A DNA stretch of 64,000 nt from Colwellia sp. 75C3 (GCF_002836255.1 NZ_PJAU01000058.1:1-64000); one strand, 5' to 3'; shown: positions 24,969 through 36,239, counted from the first letter of the stretch. Notes: generated from the letters alone by a model not told the origin. Made by a program: numbers and translations.

Positions 24969-25955
24969 ATGAATGAGCAGATGAGTGACAAAACGAGTGC
25001 GCTAGCGCAGCTGCAGTTATTAAAAGCACAAATTGAGCAATCGGTTATTGGTCAGTCTCATGTTGTAGACTCTCTGCTTATTGCTTTATTAATCAATGGT
25101 AATATTCTATTGGAGGGCTTACCCGGCACAGCAAAAACTCGTTCAATTAAAACCTTAGCACGTTCACTTGCCGTTGATTTAGGTCGCGTGCAATTCACCC
25201 CTGATTTATTACCCTCTGATGTCACGGGTACCGAGGTTTACCAAGAAGTTAATGGCAAACCTGTACTGACTTTTCAGCAAGGTCCTATTTTTAATAACCT
25301 GTTACTTGCCGATGAAATCAATAGATCACCCGCCAAAGTTCAAGCTGCACTGCTAGAAGCGATGGAAGAAAGACAAATCACAGTTGCCGGTAAAACTTAC
25401 AAGTTACCTGAGTTATTTATGGTTTTAGCGACACAGAACCCGATAGAACAAGAAGGTACCTACCCTTTACCTGAAGCGCAAATGGACAGATTTATTATGA
25501 AAATAAATCTAGAGTATCCTGATGATGCCGCTGAAGCTGCCATAATAAAATTAGTGCGCAGCGAAGAAAAAAGTATACAAACCGTAGAAAACATTAGCCC
25601 TGAGCACATTTTTACCGCCCGTGATGAAATTCATAATATTCATGCAAGCCAAGCCATTATTGACTACATCGTTGCTATTATTATGGCCACAAGAAAGCCC
25701 GAACGCTATCCTGACTCTCCCTTACAGCAGTGGTTAACGGTCGGATCAAGCCCACGAGCAAGTATCGCCATTGATAAATGTGCCCGCGCGCAAGCATGGT
25801 TAAACGGCAAAGATTTTGTTGACCCAGAGGACGTTCGCTCTGTTGCCCATTCAGTCCTTCGTCACCGTTTAGTGCTCAGTTATGATGCTTTAGCTGATGG
25901 CATTACTGCCGACGTGGTGATAGATGAAATACTTAAACAGGTAGCTGTTGCCTAG
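24969..25955 (+). CDS. MoxR-family AAA+ ATPase
   Basis: The 328-residue protein has Walker A GLPGTAKT (residues 50-57), Walker B LLLADEINRSP, sensor ATQNPIEQEGTYPLPEAQMDRF, and the C-terminal lid WLTVGSSPRASIAI. MoxR ATPases act as chaperones with VWA proteins to mature envelope or metal enzymes (family knowledge). It has a good ribosome site (agaaagga). It is 67 bp after the cytochrome and 9 bp before the DUF58 gene. Confidence 0.95.
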   Translation: MNEQMSDKTSALAQLQLLKAQIEQSVIGQSHVVDSLLIALLINGNILLEGLPGTAKTRSIKTLARSLAVDLGRVQFTPDLLPSDVTGTEVYQEVNGKPVLTFQQGPIFNNLLLADEINRSPAKVQAALLEAMEERQITVAGKTYKLPELFMVLATQNPIEQEGTYPLPEAQMDRFIMKINLEYPDDAAEAAIIKLVRSEEKSIQTVENISPEHIFTARDEIHNIHASQAIIDYIVAIIMATRKPERYPDSPLQQWLTVGSSPRASIAIDKCARAQAWLNGKDFVDPEDVRSVAHSVLRHRLVLSYDALADGITADVVIDEILKQVAVA

Positions 25956-25964
25956 GGAGTTCAT

Positions 25965-26993
25965 ATGAGCACCAACACATCGGCTAATAAAAATAGCTCT
26001 AAAGATAGCTCCCAAGACAAATCTAAAGACACGTCAGCTATTTACGCTGACTTAAATGAATTGCGTAAGCTAAAATACTTAGCTAAAGGCTTTTCGTTTA
26101 CGCCAAACCAGCCTGCGAATAGTGCCTTAAGTGGAAAGAATGTTTCTAAACTTCGTGGTCGTGGACTCAACTTTGAAGAACTACGTCATTATCGCCCCGG
26201 CGATGATATTCGCTCTATGGATTGGAAAGTCACGCAAAGAACCGGAAAACCACATATTAAAGTGTTCACAGAAGAACGTGAACGCAATGTTTTTTTAGCT
26301 ATAGACCAACGTATGACGATGTTTTTTGGTAGCACAAATAAAATGAAATCAGTCATAGCAGCTGAACTTTCTGCATTAATTGCATGGCAAATAAGTGACA
26401 GTGGCGACCGCATTGGTGCGGTGATTTATAATGATGAAAAAACTAAAGTTATTCCCGCAAAACGTGGCAAGCAACATGTTGTCAATCTACTGTCTGAAGT
26501 ATTAAAGAAAAACCATGAATTATCTTTAAAGAGATCCATCGATAACAATGACCCTCAGCAAAATAATGATAGCGAATCCTATAACAAAATGTTGGCGACG
26601 TTAAATAAAGTCGCCAGTCATAATGGTTTAATCATTTTAATTGGCGATGGTCACGGTTTTAACGATAAAAGCACCGATTTCATTAAGCAATTAAGACAAC
26701 ATAATGAAGTTATTGCTTGTCATATCTTTGATCCCTTAGAGCAAACCTTGCCTAAAATGTCACAAATGATTGTCAGTGATGGTAAACAACAAATTCAGTT
26801 TTCTTCTGATAATAAACAGGTTCAAAAGAAGTATGAAACTGAAATAGCGCGACAGTTAGCAAGTTATGTAAAAGCGGCTAAAAAATATAGAATCCCGTTA
26901 ATTGAAATTGATACTATTGCCCCTGTTGAGCAACAATTGCGTAAAGCCCTTGGTCACCGCGCCGGTAGTGGTAAAGGCGGAGTAAACATATGA
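25965..26993 (+). CDS. DUF58 protein of the MoxR-Bat module
   Basis: The 342-residue protein has the DUF58 core GRGLNFEELRHYRPGDDIRSMDWKVTQRTGKPHIKVFTEERER (residues about 65-110) and then a VWA-like fold (VFLAIDQRMTMFFGS). Such proteins always sit next to MoxR and likely link it to the VWA partners. The N-terminal 30 residues are Ser/Lys/Asp rich and look disordered. The ribosome site agggag precedes the ATG. It overlaps the next gene by 4 bp (ATGA). Confidence 0.92.
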   Translation: MSTNTSANKNSSKDSSQDKSKDTSAIYADLNELRKLKYLAKGFSFTPNQPANSALSGKNVSKLRGRGLNFEELRHYRPGDDIRSMDWKVTQRTGKPHIKVFTEERERNVFLAIDQRMTMFFGSTNKMKSVIAAELSALIAWQISDSGDRIGAVIYNDEKTKVIPAKRGKQHVVNLLSEVLKKNHELSLKRSIDNNDPQQNNDSESYNKMLATLNKVASHNGLIILIGDGHGFNDKSTDFIKQLRQHNEVIACHIFDPLEQTLPKMSQMIVSDGKQQIQFSSDNKQVQKKYETEIARQLASYVKAAKKYRIPLIEIDTIAPVEQQLRKALGHRAGSGKGGVNI

Positions 26994-27589
26994 GTTTTGA
27001 AAAACCTTGGGGTAATTATTTACTTGAAGCGATTGTCGAAACAAAAGCGCCCGAGACAATCAGTTTTTGGCCGCAAACCATTGCTTGGCAGTTAATTTTT
27101 ATTTTTTTGATAATATTTACGATCAAAAAAAGTTATCTATTCTGGAAAACTTACCAAGCGAATGCTTATCGCCGTGAAGCCTTAGCATGGCTCTCACAAT
27201 GTTCTCTTTCAAATGAAAACGATGTCAGGCAGTTACCTGCACTACTTCGTAAAACGGCACTGTTAGCTTGCGAGGTAAATAACAATAATCGCTTAGCTGA
27301 AAGTGCTGAACTTGTTAAGGTTCGCCGAGATGAAATCACTCAGCTCTCTGGTAATGCATGGGCAACATGGTTAGACGAACAGTGCACTAAAACAAAATTC
27401 AGTCATCAAACAGCTCCCCTTTCCACTGAAAAATTATTGACAAAACTCGCTTATATCCCGCAACTTGACCTTAATGATAGTAAATTCAATGACGCCTTAA
27501 CACAGCTTCGCCAACAAATTACTTTATGGATTCAATATCATCAGCTCAATGATGAAAGCTTGCAACATGATTTAGGGAAACAAACATGA
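26990..27589 (+). CDS. DUF4381-like single-pass membrane protein of the Bat module
   Basis: The 199-residue protein has one membrane helix at about residues 25-45 (IAWQLIFIFLIIFTIKKSYLFW) following an SFWPQT segment. The cytoplasmic part is helical, with ANAYRREALAWLSQC and LPALLRKTALLA, typical of DUF4381, found between DUF58 and BatA. Overlaps of 4 bp on both sides show translational coupling. The exact function is unknown. Confidence 0.82.
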   Translation: MSFEKPWGNYLLEAIVETKAPETISFWPQTIAWQLIFIFLIIFTIKKSYLFWKTYQANAYRREALAWLSQCSLSNENDVRQLPALLRKTALLACEVNNNNRLAESAELVKVRRDEITQLSGNAWATWLDEQCTKTKFSHQTAPLSTEKLLTKLAYIPQLDLNDSKFNDALTQLRQQITLWIQYHQLNDESLQHDLGKQT

Positions 27590-28638
27590 TTGAATTTGTT
27601 TACCCCTGGGCATTTGTCTTATTAGTTGTGCCCGTTTTTGTAACGCTCTTTGCTCCAGCATACAAAGAACGTAAATCTTCAATTAAAGTGCCCTACTTTG
27701 CTCGCCTTGTTGATGTAACAGGTGAAAAACCACAAAGTGGCGCCGTGTTACTCAATCGTAATAATATTCAACGCCTCATTGTGGCTTTTTCCTGGCTTTG
27801 TATCGTCACTGCTATCGCTAAACCAGAAATGATTGGTGCGCCTATTAACCAAGAAAAATCTGCGCGAGATTTAATGATTGCCGTAGATTTATCCGGCTCT
27901 ATGTCAGTTGAAGACTTTACCCTACCTAATACGACGAACAGTTCTACAGCCAAACCTGAACAAGTAAATCGCCTGATTGCTGTTAAGCATGTGCTCAATA
28001 CTTTTGTTAAAAATCGCGAGCACGACAGACTAGGATTGATCCTTTTTGGTGATGCGCCTTATCTGCAAGCACCTTTTACTGATGACATAACTACATGGCA
28101 AGCCTTACTTAACGAAAGTGATATTGGTATGGCAGGTCAAAGTACTGCTTTTGGTGATGCCATAGGCTTAGCTATCAGTGTTTTTGAACAATCTGATACT
28201 CAAAATCGTGTCTTGATTGTATTAACCGATGGCAATGATACGGCATCTAAAGTCCCCCCTGTAGAAGCGGCAAAAGTTGCTGCGGCCCATGATATTAAGA
28301 TATATACCATAGCGATTGGCGATCCAACGGCCGTAGGCGAAGAAAAAGTGGATCTTGAGGTATTAGCTGAAATGGCTAGCGTTACCAAAGGTAAAAGTTT
28401 TCAAGCGCTAAACAGTGAGGAGTTGTTAGACGTCTACGCTGAGATTGATAAACTTGAACCACAGCAATTTGACTCTTTATCTTTTAGGCCCAGGGTCAGT
28501 ATTCATCACTACCCTATCGTATTATTTGTCAGTATTTATCTATTAGCATTGTTTATTGTCAACATTCGTATTCGTTTACAGTTACGAAAACAGCTGCGTC
28601 ATGTACAAAGCTCAAGCAACCCAGGAGGTATTTCATGA
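27586..28638 (+). CDS. batA: VWA-domain membrane protein BatA
   Basis: The 350-residue protein has an N-terminal helix (about 7-24), a second near residues 62-78, a VWA domain with a complete metal-ion-dependent adhesion site start D101-L-S103-G-S105, and a C-terminal helix (about 310-327). VLTDGNDTASK supplies the last MIDAS Asp. BatA-type proteins present the VWA domain in the periplasm or at the membrane and work with MoxR. Start ATGA overlaps the previous stop and the end overlaps batB. Confidence 0.88.
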   Translation: MIEFVYPWAFVLLVVPVFVTLFAPAYKERKSSIKVPYFARLVDVTGEKPQSGAVLLNRNNIQRLIVAFSWLCIVTAIAKPEMIGAPINQEKSARDLMIAVDLSGSMSVEDFTLPNTTNSSTAKPEQVNRLIAVKHVLNTFVKNREHDRLGLILFGDAPYLQAPFTDDITTWQALLNESDIGMAGQSTAFGDAIGLAISVFEQSDTQNRVLIVLTDGNDTASKVPPVEAAKVAAAHDIKIYTIAIGDPTAVGEEKVDLEVLAEMASVTKGKSFQALNSEELLDVYAEIDKLEPQQFDSLSFRPRVSIHHYPIVLFVSIYLLALFIVNIRIRLQLRKQLRHVQSSSNPGGIS

Positions 28639-29624
28639 TTGATAATATCTCGCAATTTTTTGCTAGCATGCAACACTTTCATTTTTTACGCCCTTATTGG
28701 TTGCTGGCATTTATCATTATTGTTTACATCATTCGCGCATTTTCATTACGCGATGATAATTTAGCGCAATGGCGATCTTTAATGTCTGCCGAAATTTTGT
28801 CATCTTTAACGGTGAACGGTAATAATAACAACTGGCTGTCACCACAAAAGATGTCAATCATCTTAGCTATTCCGCTTTGCATCGTACTAATGGGTCCGAC
28901 CTGGCAACAACAACCGTCGCCTTTTAGTGAGAATAATGCAGCACTGATCATTGCACTTGATGTGTCACAAACCATGGAACAAGGTGACGTCCAACCTTCA
29001 AGACTGTTACGCGCAAAACAAAAAATCATCGAATTACTCGAACTCAGAGGTGATAGTAAAACAGCGCTTGTCGCCTTTGCTGGCAGTGCTCATATAGTCA
29101 TGCCTATAACTAATGACAGAGAGATGATACGCCACTTTCTCGATGCTTTAGATGAAAAGGTGATGCCTGTTTCCGGTAAGTTACCTGAAACTATACTGCC
29201 TTTAGTTGATAAGTTACTGGCTACAACAAGTGTGCCCGGTACTGTATTATTAGTCGGCGATGGCGCGACCAGTAATACGGTAAGTGCCTTTCAGGACTTT
29301 TTTGATAAAAAATCAGCGCAGTTACTCATTTGGGGCATAGGTAAATCAGCCCAATCAGCGCAAGAACCTGACACCATATCAACGGATATTATTCCATTAC
29401 AACTTGAGCAACTAAAAGCATTAACTAATGAAAGTAACGGTCGTCTGATATTGATGAGCAACGACGACAGTGATGTTAAGCGCGTTAATAACTACATAAA
29501 GCACAACCTTGTAATTGTAGATGACAATAGTAGGCCATGGCATGATTCCGGTTACCCTATGGTCTTTGTTGTCGCGGGAATTTTCTTATTCTGGTTTAGA
29601 AAAGGATGGACTCTGCAATGGTAA
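28635..29624 (+). CDS. batB: VWA-domain membrane protein BatB
   Basis: The 329-residue protein has helices at about 22-35, 73-87 and 305-322, and a VWA domain with MIDAS D109-V-S111-Q-T113. LLRAKQKIIELLELRGDSKTALVAFAGSAHIVMPITND is typical. It resembles BatA but with the DxSxT variant. It overlaps batA by 4 bp and the next gene by 19 bp. Confidence 0.88.
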   Translation: MIDNISQFFASMQHFHFLRPYWLLAFIIIVYIIRAFSLRDDNLAQWRSLMSAEILSSLTVNGNNNNWLSPQKMSIILAIPLCIVLMGPTWQQQPSPFSENNAALIIALDVSQTMEQGDVQPSRLLRAKQKIIELLELRGDSKTALVAFAGSAHIVMPITNDREMIRHFLDALDEKVMPVSGKLPETILPLVDKLLATTSVPGTVLLVGDGATSNTVSAFQDFFDKKSAQLLIWGIGKSAQSAQEPDTISTDIIPLQLEQLKALTNESNGRLILMSNDDSDVKRVNNYIKHNLVIVDDNSRPWHDSGYPMVFVVAGIFLFWFRKGWTLQW

Positions 29625-30406
29625 AATTACTACAGAGACATTGGTTTGATTTTTCATCACAATCCAAGCAACGCCAATACTTGAATAATCGCTATTTTAA
29701 GAAAAAATGGTTAATTACCACTTTCGTTATCGCAAGTTGCCTTTTTGCCTATTTGAAACCACAGCTGTTTTCTGATTTATGGTTGACCCGTGATCAACAA
29801 GGACAGGTACTGTTTAATTTTGGGCATTACCAACAAGCCAGCAACACCTTTAAAAATACTCAGTGGCAAGCTTATAGCAGTTATGGAGCTGAGCAGTATA
29901 AAAATGCGGTCACTCTTTATAGTCAATTTAACGATATTGATAGTCAAATAGCCAAGGCTAATGCTTTTGCTCATGGTCGTGAATATATTAATGCGCGTAA
30001 TTTATATCAACAGCTATTAACTATTGAGCCACAAAACCTTGCTGCACAAACCAATATAAAAATAGTTCAGGCAATTATTGATGAAGTGAACCGCTTATCT
30101 GCTAGTCAAAAAGCAGAAGAAGGAGAGTCAATAAAAGAGCTCGGCGATGAACCACAAACAGGTGATGGCGCTGAACGAGAAGAAGCCCCCAAAGAACAAG
30201 AAATTGAACAGCTCAGTGCTGAGCAACTTCTACTCGACCCTAACTTAAATGAAATGTGGTTAAGGCAAGTACAAAAGAATCCTGCAAATTTCTTATCACA
30301 AAAGTTTTATATGCAACAAATGATTAAGACTAAAAAAGATACCCAACAAATAAATAGTGATAAAGGTGATGCCAAAATAGATAACAAGGGGGCTGATGAT
30401 GAATAA
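29606..30406 (+). CDS. batC: BatC-like TPR membrane protein
   Basis: The 266-residue protein has one helix (about 36-52, LITTFVIASCLFAYLKP), followed by TPR-like helical pairs (QVLFNFGHYQQASNTFKNTQW, YINARNLYQQLLTIEPQNLAAQTN), then an acidic Glu/Gln-rich segment and a polar tail. The position after batB and the TPR content mark it as BatC. It overlaps batB by 19 bp and batD by 11 bp. Confidence 0.8.
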   Translation: MDSAMVKLLQRHWFDFSSQSKQRQYLNNRYFKKKWLITTFVIASCLFAYLKPQLFSDLWLTRDQQGQVLFNFGHYQQASNTFKNTQWQAYSSYGAEQYKNAVTLYSQFNDIDSQIAKANAFAHGREYINARNLYQQLLTIEPQNLAAQTNIKIVQAIIDEVNRLSASQKAEEGESIKELGDEPQTGDGAEREEAPKEQEIEQLSAEQLLLDPNLNEMWLRQVQKNPANFLSQKFYMQQMIKTKKDTQQINSDKGDAKIDNKGADDE

Positions 30407-31745
30407 AAAATTTATTCCTCTTCTGGCCTTCATACTGCTTATTTGTCAACAAGCGTTGATATCAAAGGCATTGGCGGCGAAAAACATTGAAGACTTAGTG
30501 TCTCAGGGTAAGTTAACGATTAGTTTAAAGGTTAACCAAAATAGACAGTATATAGTCGGACAAGCACTTATTATTTCTATTGAAATATCAACAGACCGAT
30601 GGTTTGCTACAGGTAGCCAAGTTCAGCATTTCACTTTGAAAAATGTCGTGATGCAAGCAAACAATACCACCACCATCAATGGCAGCAAACGCATCAATGG
30701 TCAAACGTGGGCGATGCAAACTCATGAAATAACTTTATACCCAACTGCATCAGGTGTTTATCACGTTGCGCCTATCAAGGTTGATGTATCGATTAACACA
30801 GAAAAGGATGGTGTAGTTAGCGGCGTGCTTCGTACGCAAGAAAGTAGCTTTACTATCGAATTGCCTGAAGCACTGGCAGGAATTGAAGATTTCATCGTAT
30901 CCCCTCAGGTAACCTTGAGTATTGATGGTCAGTTCGATGAAGACAGAGATTATGCTGTCGGTGAAGCTATTACACAAACCATAACAATTACCGCCAGTGA
31001 TACGCCGGCGATGATGATAAAGCCAATAAACTTATTCGTTAATGATGTAGCTACCAAGGGTATTGCAGATGGGGTAAGTATTTATCACAAACCAGGACAA
31101 GTGTTTGATAAAACGAACCGTGGTTCGTTAATAGGTACACGTGTTGAATCTTTTACTTATATTTTCGAAAAGCCTGGACGTTATGTAATTGCTGAACAAG
31201 TTATTTACTGGTGGAATAGCCAGTCAAACACACTGGAACGTTTGCTCATTCCATCATCAGCATGGACCGTTTCAGGGGGAGCTTTAGGACAAATTAACCC
31301 ATTGATTGGTTTAAAAGACGCTAGATTCACTGTTGAAACAATAATAACTCTTTTCATGCTTTTATCATTACTCATACTTATCTATTTAGGTTTTGTTAAA
31401 CGTCATCATTTATCTGCTTTATATAATAAGTTTACTAAACGTGAACAACGATTACTGCGCAGAAATTTATTAAGCAGTATTAAAAAAAATAACTACCTCG
31501 CGGCTAGCCAATACCTTTATCAATATGCAGTACTATCAAATAAACAAGCATATATAAAAGACTGTCAGCTAACAGATAAGTTAAATAAATTAGCTTTTAA
31601 CGATACCAATGTAGAAAGTGCACAGATAAGCATCTCTGTTAACGAAGCTAAGACATTAATTAGAAAAATAGATAACGTGATTGGCGTAAAAACAAAAGAG
31701 GCTAATTTTACTCCTAACGAACGCATTAACCTTAACAGTGATTAA
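30396..31745 (+). CDS. batD: BatD-like protein, last gene of the module
   Basis: The 449-residue protein has a signal peptide (about 1-27, ending ALAAK), then beta-rich domains (KLTISLKVNQNRQYIVGQALIISIEIS, PQVTLSIDGQFDEDRDYAVGEAITQTITITA) and a single membrane helix near 320-340. The C-terminal cytoplasmic part is helical. BatD proteins are the large beta-domain member of Bat operons, function unclear. No clear terminator follows before the repeat region. Confidence 0.82.
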   Translation: MMNKKFIPLLAFILLICQQALISKALAAKNIEDLVSQGKLTISLKVNQNRQYIVGQALIISIEISTDRWFATGSQVQHFTLKNVVMQANNTTTINGSKRINGQTWAMQTHEITLYPTASGVYHVAPIKVDVSINTEKDGVVSGVLRTQESSFTIELPEALAGIEDFIVSPQVTLSIDGQFDEDRDYAVGEAITQTITITASDTPAMMIKPINLFVNDVATKGIADGVSIYHKPGQVFDKTNRGSLIGTRVESFTYIFEKPGRYVIAEQVIYWWNSQSNTLERLLIPSSAWTVSGGALGQINPLIGLKDARFTVETIITLFMLLSLLILIYLGFVKRHHLSALYNKFTKREQRLLRRNLLSSIKKNNYLAASQYLYQYAVLSNKQAYIKDCQLTDKLNKLAFNDTNVESAQISISVNEAKTLIRKIDNVIGVKTKEANFTPNERINLNSD

Positions 31746-31807
31746 CGATTAATACCCCCACACTCTGCGTAAATATATAAACCTGTCTACGCATATGGTT
31801 CCGGGAC

Positions 31808-31860
31808 GTCATCCTCGTGGTGTCTTAATCGAGGATCCAGTTACTAAAAAGTGATGAATC
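31808..31860. repeat. REP-like 53-bp repeat, copy 1
   Basis: It carries an internal stem atcctcg / cgaggat with a 12-nt loop and then ccagttactaaaaagtgatg. Copy 2 at 31946-31998 differs by one base. An additional outer pair cgtcatc / gatgacg (to about 31885) closes a larger hairpin around copy 1. It is similar in style to intergenic palindromic repeats common in marine gammaproteobacteria. Confidence 0.75.
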
Positions 31861-31945
31861 TTCGATCAGATACTTCGAAGATGACGGTTACAGCAAGCTC
31901 CTGAGTTAACTACATAGGCATGTAAATTAACGTGCGTTCTCAGGC

Positions 31946-31998
31946 GTCATCCTCGTGGTGTCTTAATCGAGGATCCAGTCACTAAAAAGTGATGAATC
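31946..31998. repeat. REP-like 53-bp repeat, copy 2
   Basis: It matches copy 1 at 52 of 53 positions (t to c in ccagtcact), in the same orientation, 138 bp downstream. It includes the same atcctcg / cgaggat stem. Confidence 0.75.
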
Positions 31999-32281
31999 AG
32001 GACAATATGCGTCAGGATAATATGCTCCTGCATTATCTAATAAGGTACGTCCTGTACCGTCTGCATTATCTTCATAAGTGGCACCCATGCCATAAGACAC
32101 AAGCGCGAATAAATTCCCGCCTACGGGAGTGACGGTTAATAGGTTTGGTGTACTTGCGGATAAAATGTTACTGGTAGATGGTTGGGGCTCAGCCGCTGAT
32201 TTGCTAATAAGAAGCATCCCTGCTCCCTTCGAAGACAACAAATAATTATAAACTGGGTTTTACTCGCCTTTTTTAAAACAA

Positions 32282-32315
32282 AAAACCCGCATTAGCTTTC
32301 GCTACTGCGGGTTTT
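32282..32315 (-). terminator. terminator of the pheS-pheT-ihfA operon
   Basis: Arms aaaacccgca (32282-32291) and tgcgggtttt (32306-32315) extend inward through tagc / gcta with a tttc loop. Read on the minus strand it ends in ttttttgtttt. It lies about 100 bp after the ihfA stop. The plus-strand side is also T-rich, so it may stop Bat-operon transcripts too. Confidence 0.85.
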
Positions 32316-32418
32316 ATTATTTTTCTCAAGCAAGTACTAAATTACCCACAGAAGAACGAGCTACAACTGAACAATTAAATTGTCCAGTTTACTATCGAGA
32401 GTTTAACATTCTCTATAG

Positions 32419-32712
32419 TTAGTCGCTATTTCCGTCTTCAACGCGGCTTTTCAGTTTCTGACCTGGTCTAAAGGTAACAACCTTACGGGCAGAAATTGGA
32501 ATATCTTCACCTGTTTTAGGGTTACGTCCAGGACGTTGGCTTTTATGACGCAGGTCGAAATTACCAAAACCTGAAAGTTTGACTTGATCGCCACTTTCTA
32601 AAGTCTCGCGAATCTCTTCAAAAAAGATCTCAACCATGTCTTTTGCGTCGCGCTTGCTCAGCCCAACTTTTTCAAATAAATGTTCTGCTACTTCTGCTTT
32701 GGTAAGCGCCAT
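32419..32712 (-). CDS. ihfA: integration host factor subunit alpha
   Basis: The 97-residue DNA-bending protein shows [54 protein letters not shown], the typical IHF-alpha start. The arm [33 protein letters not shown] carries the DNA-intercalating proline loop. It starts 3 nt after the pheT stop, with a ribosome site (gaggga) inside the end of pheT. The pheS-pheT-ihfA order is conserved in gammaproteobacteria. The partner IHF-beta is not in the window. Confidence 0.97.
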   Translation of the reverse strand: MALTKAEVAEHLFEKVGLSKRDAKDMVEIFFEEIRETLESGDQVKLSGFGNFDLRHKSQRPGRNPKTGEDIPISARKVVTFRPGQKLKSRVEDGNSD

Positions 32713-32715
32713 TGC

Positions 32716-35139
32716 TTAGTCCCTCAGTGATGCATTTAGTTCTGTTTTTAAGGTTTCAACTACTCTATCGATAACATCAGTGATGTCTTTTTCTTCAAGA
32801 GTTTTATTTGTATCTTGTAATACTAAGGCTATAGCGAGACTTTTAAAACCGTCATCAATACCTTGGCCTTGGTATACATCAAATAAGTTTAGATCAATTA
32901 AATAATTTCCGCCAACCTTTTCAATAAGTTGTAACACTTTTTTTGCATCAATGTCCTCTTTCACTACGATAGCTAAGTCACGACGATTGGCAGGAAAGCG
33001 AGATATGTCGCTGGCTTCGGGTATTTGTTGCACTAAGACTTCAGACAATAATAGCTCAAAAATTAATGTTCGACCATTTAGACCTAATTTTCTTTCTAAT
33101 TCAGGGTGTAAGGTTCCAACACAACCGACATAAACACCATTTTTAGTGATTTGTGCCGTTTGACCTGGATGTAAAGCATCAACTTCAGCTTTTGAAAACT
33201 CATAACCATGAGCATCACAAGTCAATGCTAATAACGCTTCGACATCACCTTTAATATCATAAAAATCAGTTGCCGCTTTTTCCATGCTCCAGTGTTCATC
33301 AACACGAAGACCGTTGATAACACCCGCTAACATGTTTTGTTGACGAACGCCGTTCTCAGCGCTTTCATCTGGAACAAAACGTAAGCCAGTTTCAAATAAG
33401 CGTACTCGGCCTTGCTGACGATTTTGATTATAAACCATCGACTGCAACAAACCGGTCCATAAACTTAAGCGCATTACCGACATTTCAGAAGAGATTGGGT
33501 GTGGTAACGTCATCACCTCTTGTCCTGGGTGCAATAAGGCTTGTACTTTCGGATCAACAAAACTGTAAGTTATCGCTTCTTGATAATCACGATTTACTAA
33601 CACTTGTTTTAGGTTTGATAAAGAAAGCTTAGCTTCTTTTTTCTCACACATTTTCAAGGTAGCTTTTGGCGAAATATTTGGAATATTGTTATAGCCATAA
33701 ATACGCGCCACTTCTTCAATTAAATCAACTTCGATTTTAATATCAAAACGGTAAGCAGCAACAACTACTTGCCATACTTTATCTTCGCCTTCACCTGTTG
33801 TATTAACAGTAAAACCAAGACGAGTAAGTATTTCGCTTACTTGTGCATCTTCAATATGATGACCAATACGACTATCTAACATTTTACGACGTAAGCTAAC
33901 GTCTTTGGTTTGCGGAATGTTAGCATCAGATTTAGCTTCAACAACTGGACCTGCTTGACCACCAACGATAGTTAATAACAGTTCAGTCGCACGTTCAATG
34001 GCATCATGTTGTAACGTTGGGTCTATACCACGTTCATAACGATGTGAAGAGTCGGTATGCAAGCCATATTGACGTGCTTTACCTAAGATAGCTAACGGCG
34101 CGAAAAATGCACTTTCTAAAAAGATATCTGTGGTGCTATTGGTAACACCCGACTCAAGTCCACCAAAAATACCGGCCATTGCTAATGCTTTTGTCTCATC
34201 AGCAATAACTAAAGTACCTTCTTTTAGCGTTACTTCGTTTTCATCTAGTAATGTTAACTTTTCGTCTTTATTTGCGAAACGTACATTGATGCCGCCGTCT
34301 AGTTTAGCTAAATCAAAAGCATGCATTGGATGACCCAATTCAAGCAAGATGTAGTTAGTTACATCAACAACGGGGTCTATTGAACGAGTGCCACAACGAC
34401 GAAGCTTTTCTACCATCCAAAGTGGTGTTGTTGCATTAGGGTTAATCCCCTTAATAACACGACCTAAGTAACGAGGACATGCTTCAACCGCCTCAATATT
34501 GATAGCTAGCGCATCATCAATGCTTGGCGCTACAGCCGTAATAGTTGGCTCAGTCACTTCTAAAGAGTTTAATACACCAACTTCACGTGCTAAACCTTTA
34601 AGACCTAGACAATCACCACGGTTAGCTGTTAAATCAACATCAATAGTAACGTCGTTTAAATCTAAATATTCACGAACACATTGACCTAACGGCGCGTCGC
34701 TCGCTAATTCCATAATGCCATCTGAATCATCGGCTAAACCAATTTCAGATTCACTACACAACATACCAAAAGAAGGTACGCCACGTAGTTTAGCTTTTTT
34801 AATTTTAAAATCGCCAGGTAGAACCGCACCTACCGTTGCAACCGCTACTTTTAAACCTAAACGACAGTTTTTAGCGCCACAAACGATATCAACTAACTCG
34901 CCTTTTTCAACGGTAGCTGAACTGTAATCGCCTAAACTAATTTTTGTTACTTGCAACTTATCAGCATCAGGATGTGGTCCACATTCAACCACTTCACCAA
35001 TAACAACACCGCTAAACTCGCCAGCTACAGGGTCAACAGCATCAACCTCTAGGCCTGCCATTGTTATTTGATGCGCTAATTCTTCAGAAGAAAGTGTAGG
35101 ATTAACCCACTCACGTAACCAAGATTCACTAAATTTCAT
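32716..35139 (-). CDS. pheT: phenylalanyl-tRNA synthetase beta subunit
   Basis: The 807-residue protein has an N-terminal tRNA-binding (EMAP-like) domain at about 39-150 ([48 protein letters not shown]), the B3/B4 editing region, B5 ([19 protein letters not shown]), a catalytic-like core ([19 protein letters not shown]) and a C-terminal FDX-ACB domain ([17 protein letters not shown]). The length agrees with the family (about 795). It forms the alpha2beta2 enzyme charging tRNA-Phe with PheS and is 11 bp downstream of pheS. Confidence 0.97.
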   Translation of the reverse strand: MKFSESWLREWVNPTLSSEELAHQITMAGLEVDAVDPVAGEFSGVVIGEVVECGPHPDADKLQVTKISLGDYSSATVEKGELVDIVCGAKNCRLGLKVAVATVGAVLPGDFKIKKAKLRGVPSFGMLCSESEIGLADDSDGIMELASDAPLGQCVREYLDLNDVTIDVDLTANRGDCLGLKGLAREVGVLNSLEVTEPTITAVAPSIDDALAINIEAVEACPRYLGRVIKGINPNATTPLWMVEKLRRCGTRSIDPVVDVTNYILLELGHPMHAFDLAKLDGGINVRFANKDEKLTLLDENEVTLKEGTLVIADETKALAMAGIFGGLESGVTNSTTDIFLESAFFAPLAILGKARQYGLHTDSSHRYERGIDPTLQHDAIERATELLLTIVGGQAGPVVEAKSDANIPQTKDVSLRRKMLDSRIGHHIEDAQVSEILTRLGFTVNTTGEGEDKVWQVVVAAYRFDIKIEVDLIEEVARIYGYNNIPNISPKATLKMCEKKEAKLSLSNLKQVLVNRDYQEAITYSFVDPKVQALLHPGQEVMTLPHPISSEMSVMRLSLWTGLLQSMVYNQNRQQGRVRLFETGLRFVPDESAENGVRQQNMLAGVINGLRVDEHWSMEKAATDFYDIKGDVEALLALTCDAHGYEFSKAEVDALHPGQTAQITKNGVYVGCVGTLHPELERKLGLNGRTLIFELLLSEVLVQQIPEASDISRFPANRRDLAIVVKEDIDAKKVLQLIEKVGGNYLIDLNLFDVYQGQGIDDGFKSLAIALVLQDTNKTLEEKDITDVIDRVVETLKTELNASLRD

Positions 35140-35150
35140 TATGAGTTTTC

Positions 35151-36212
<1,062 letters not shown>

Positions 36213-36239
36213 TTAATCGTTTACCAGTAGACTTTTCTA

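Larger units (their letters stand above)
31746..32418. other. 673-bp repeat-rich spacer between batD and ihfA
   Basis: It contains two copies of a 53-bp repeat (31808-31860 and 31946-31998), a further small hairpin of the cccgcctacggg type at about 32113-32130, and the ihfA terminator at 32282-32315. A minus-strand reading frame at 31963-32241 translates across these repeats and is probably not a gene. Confidence 0.6.

Noticed and set aside
31963-32241. Minus-strand frame of 92 codons between batD and ihfA
   Set aside because: It translates across the second 53-bp REP-like copy and another palindrome, has no ribosome site or family resemblance, and starts beside the terminator.
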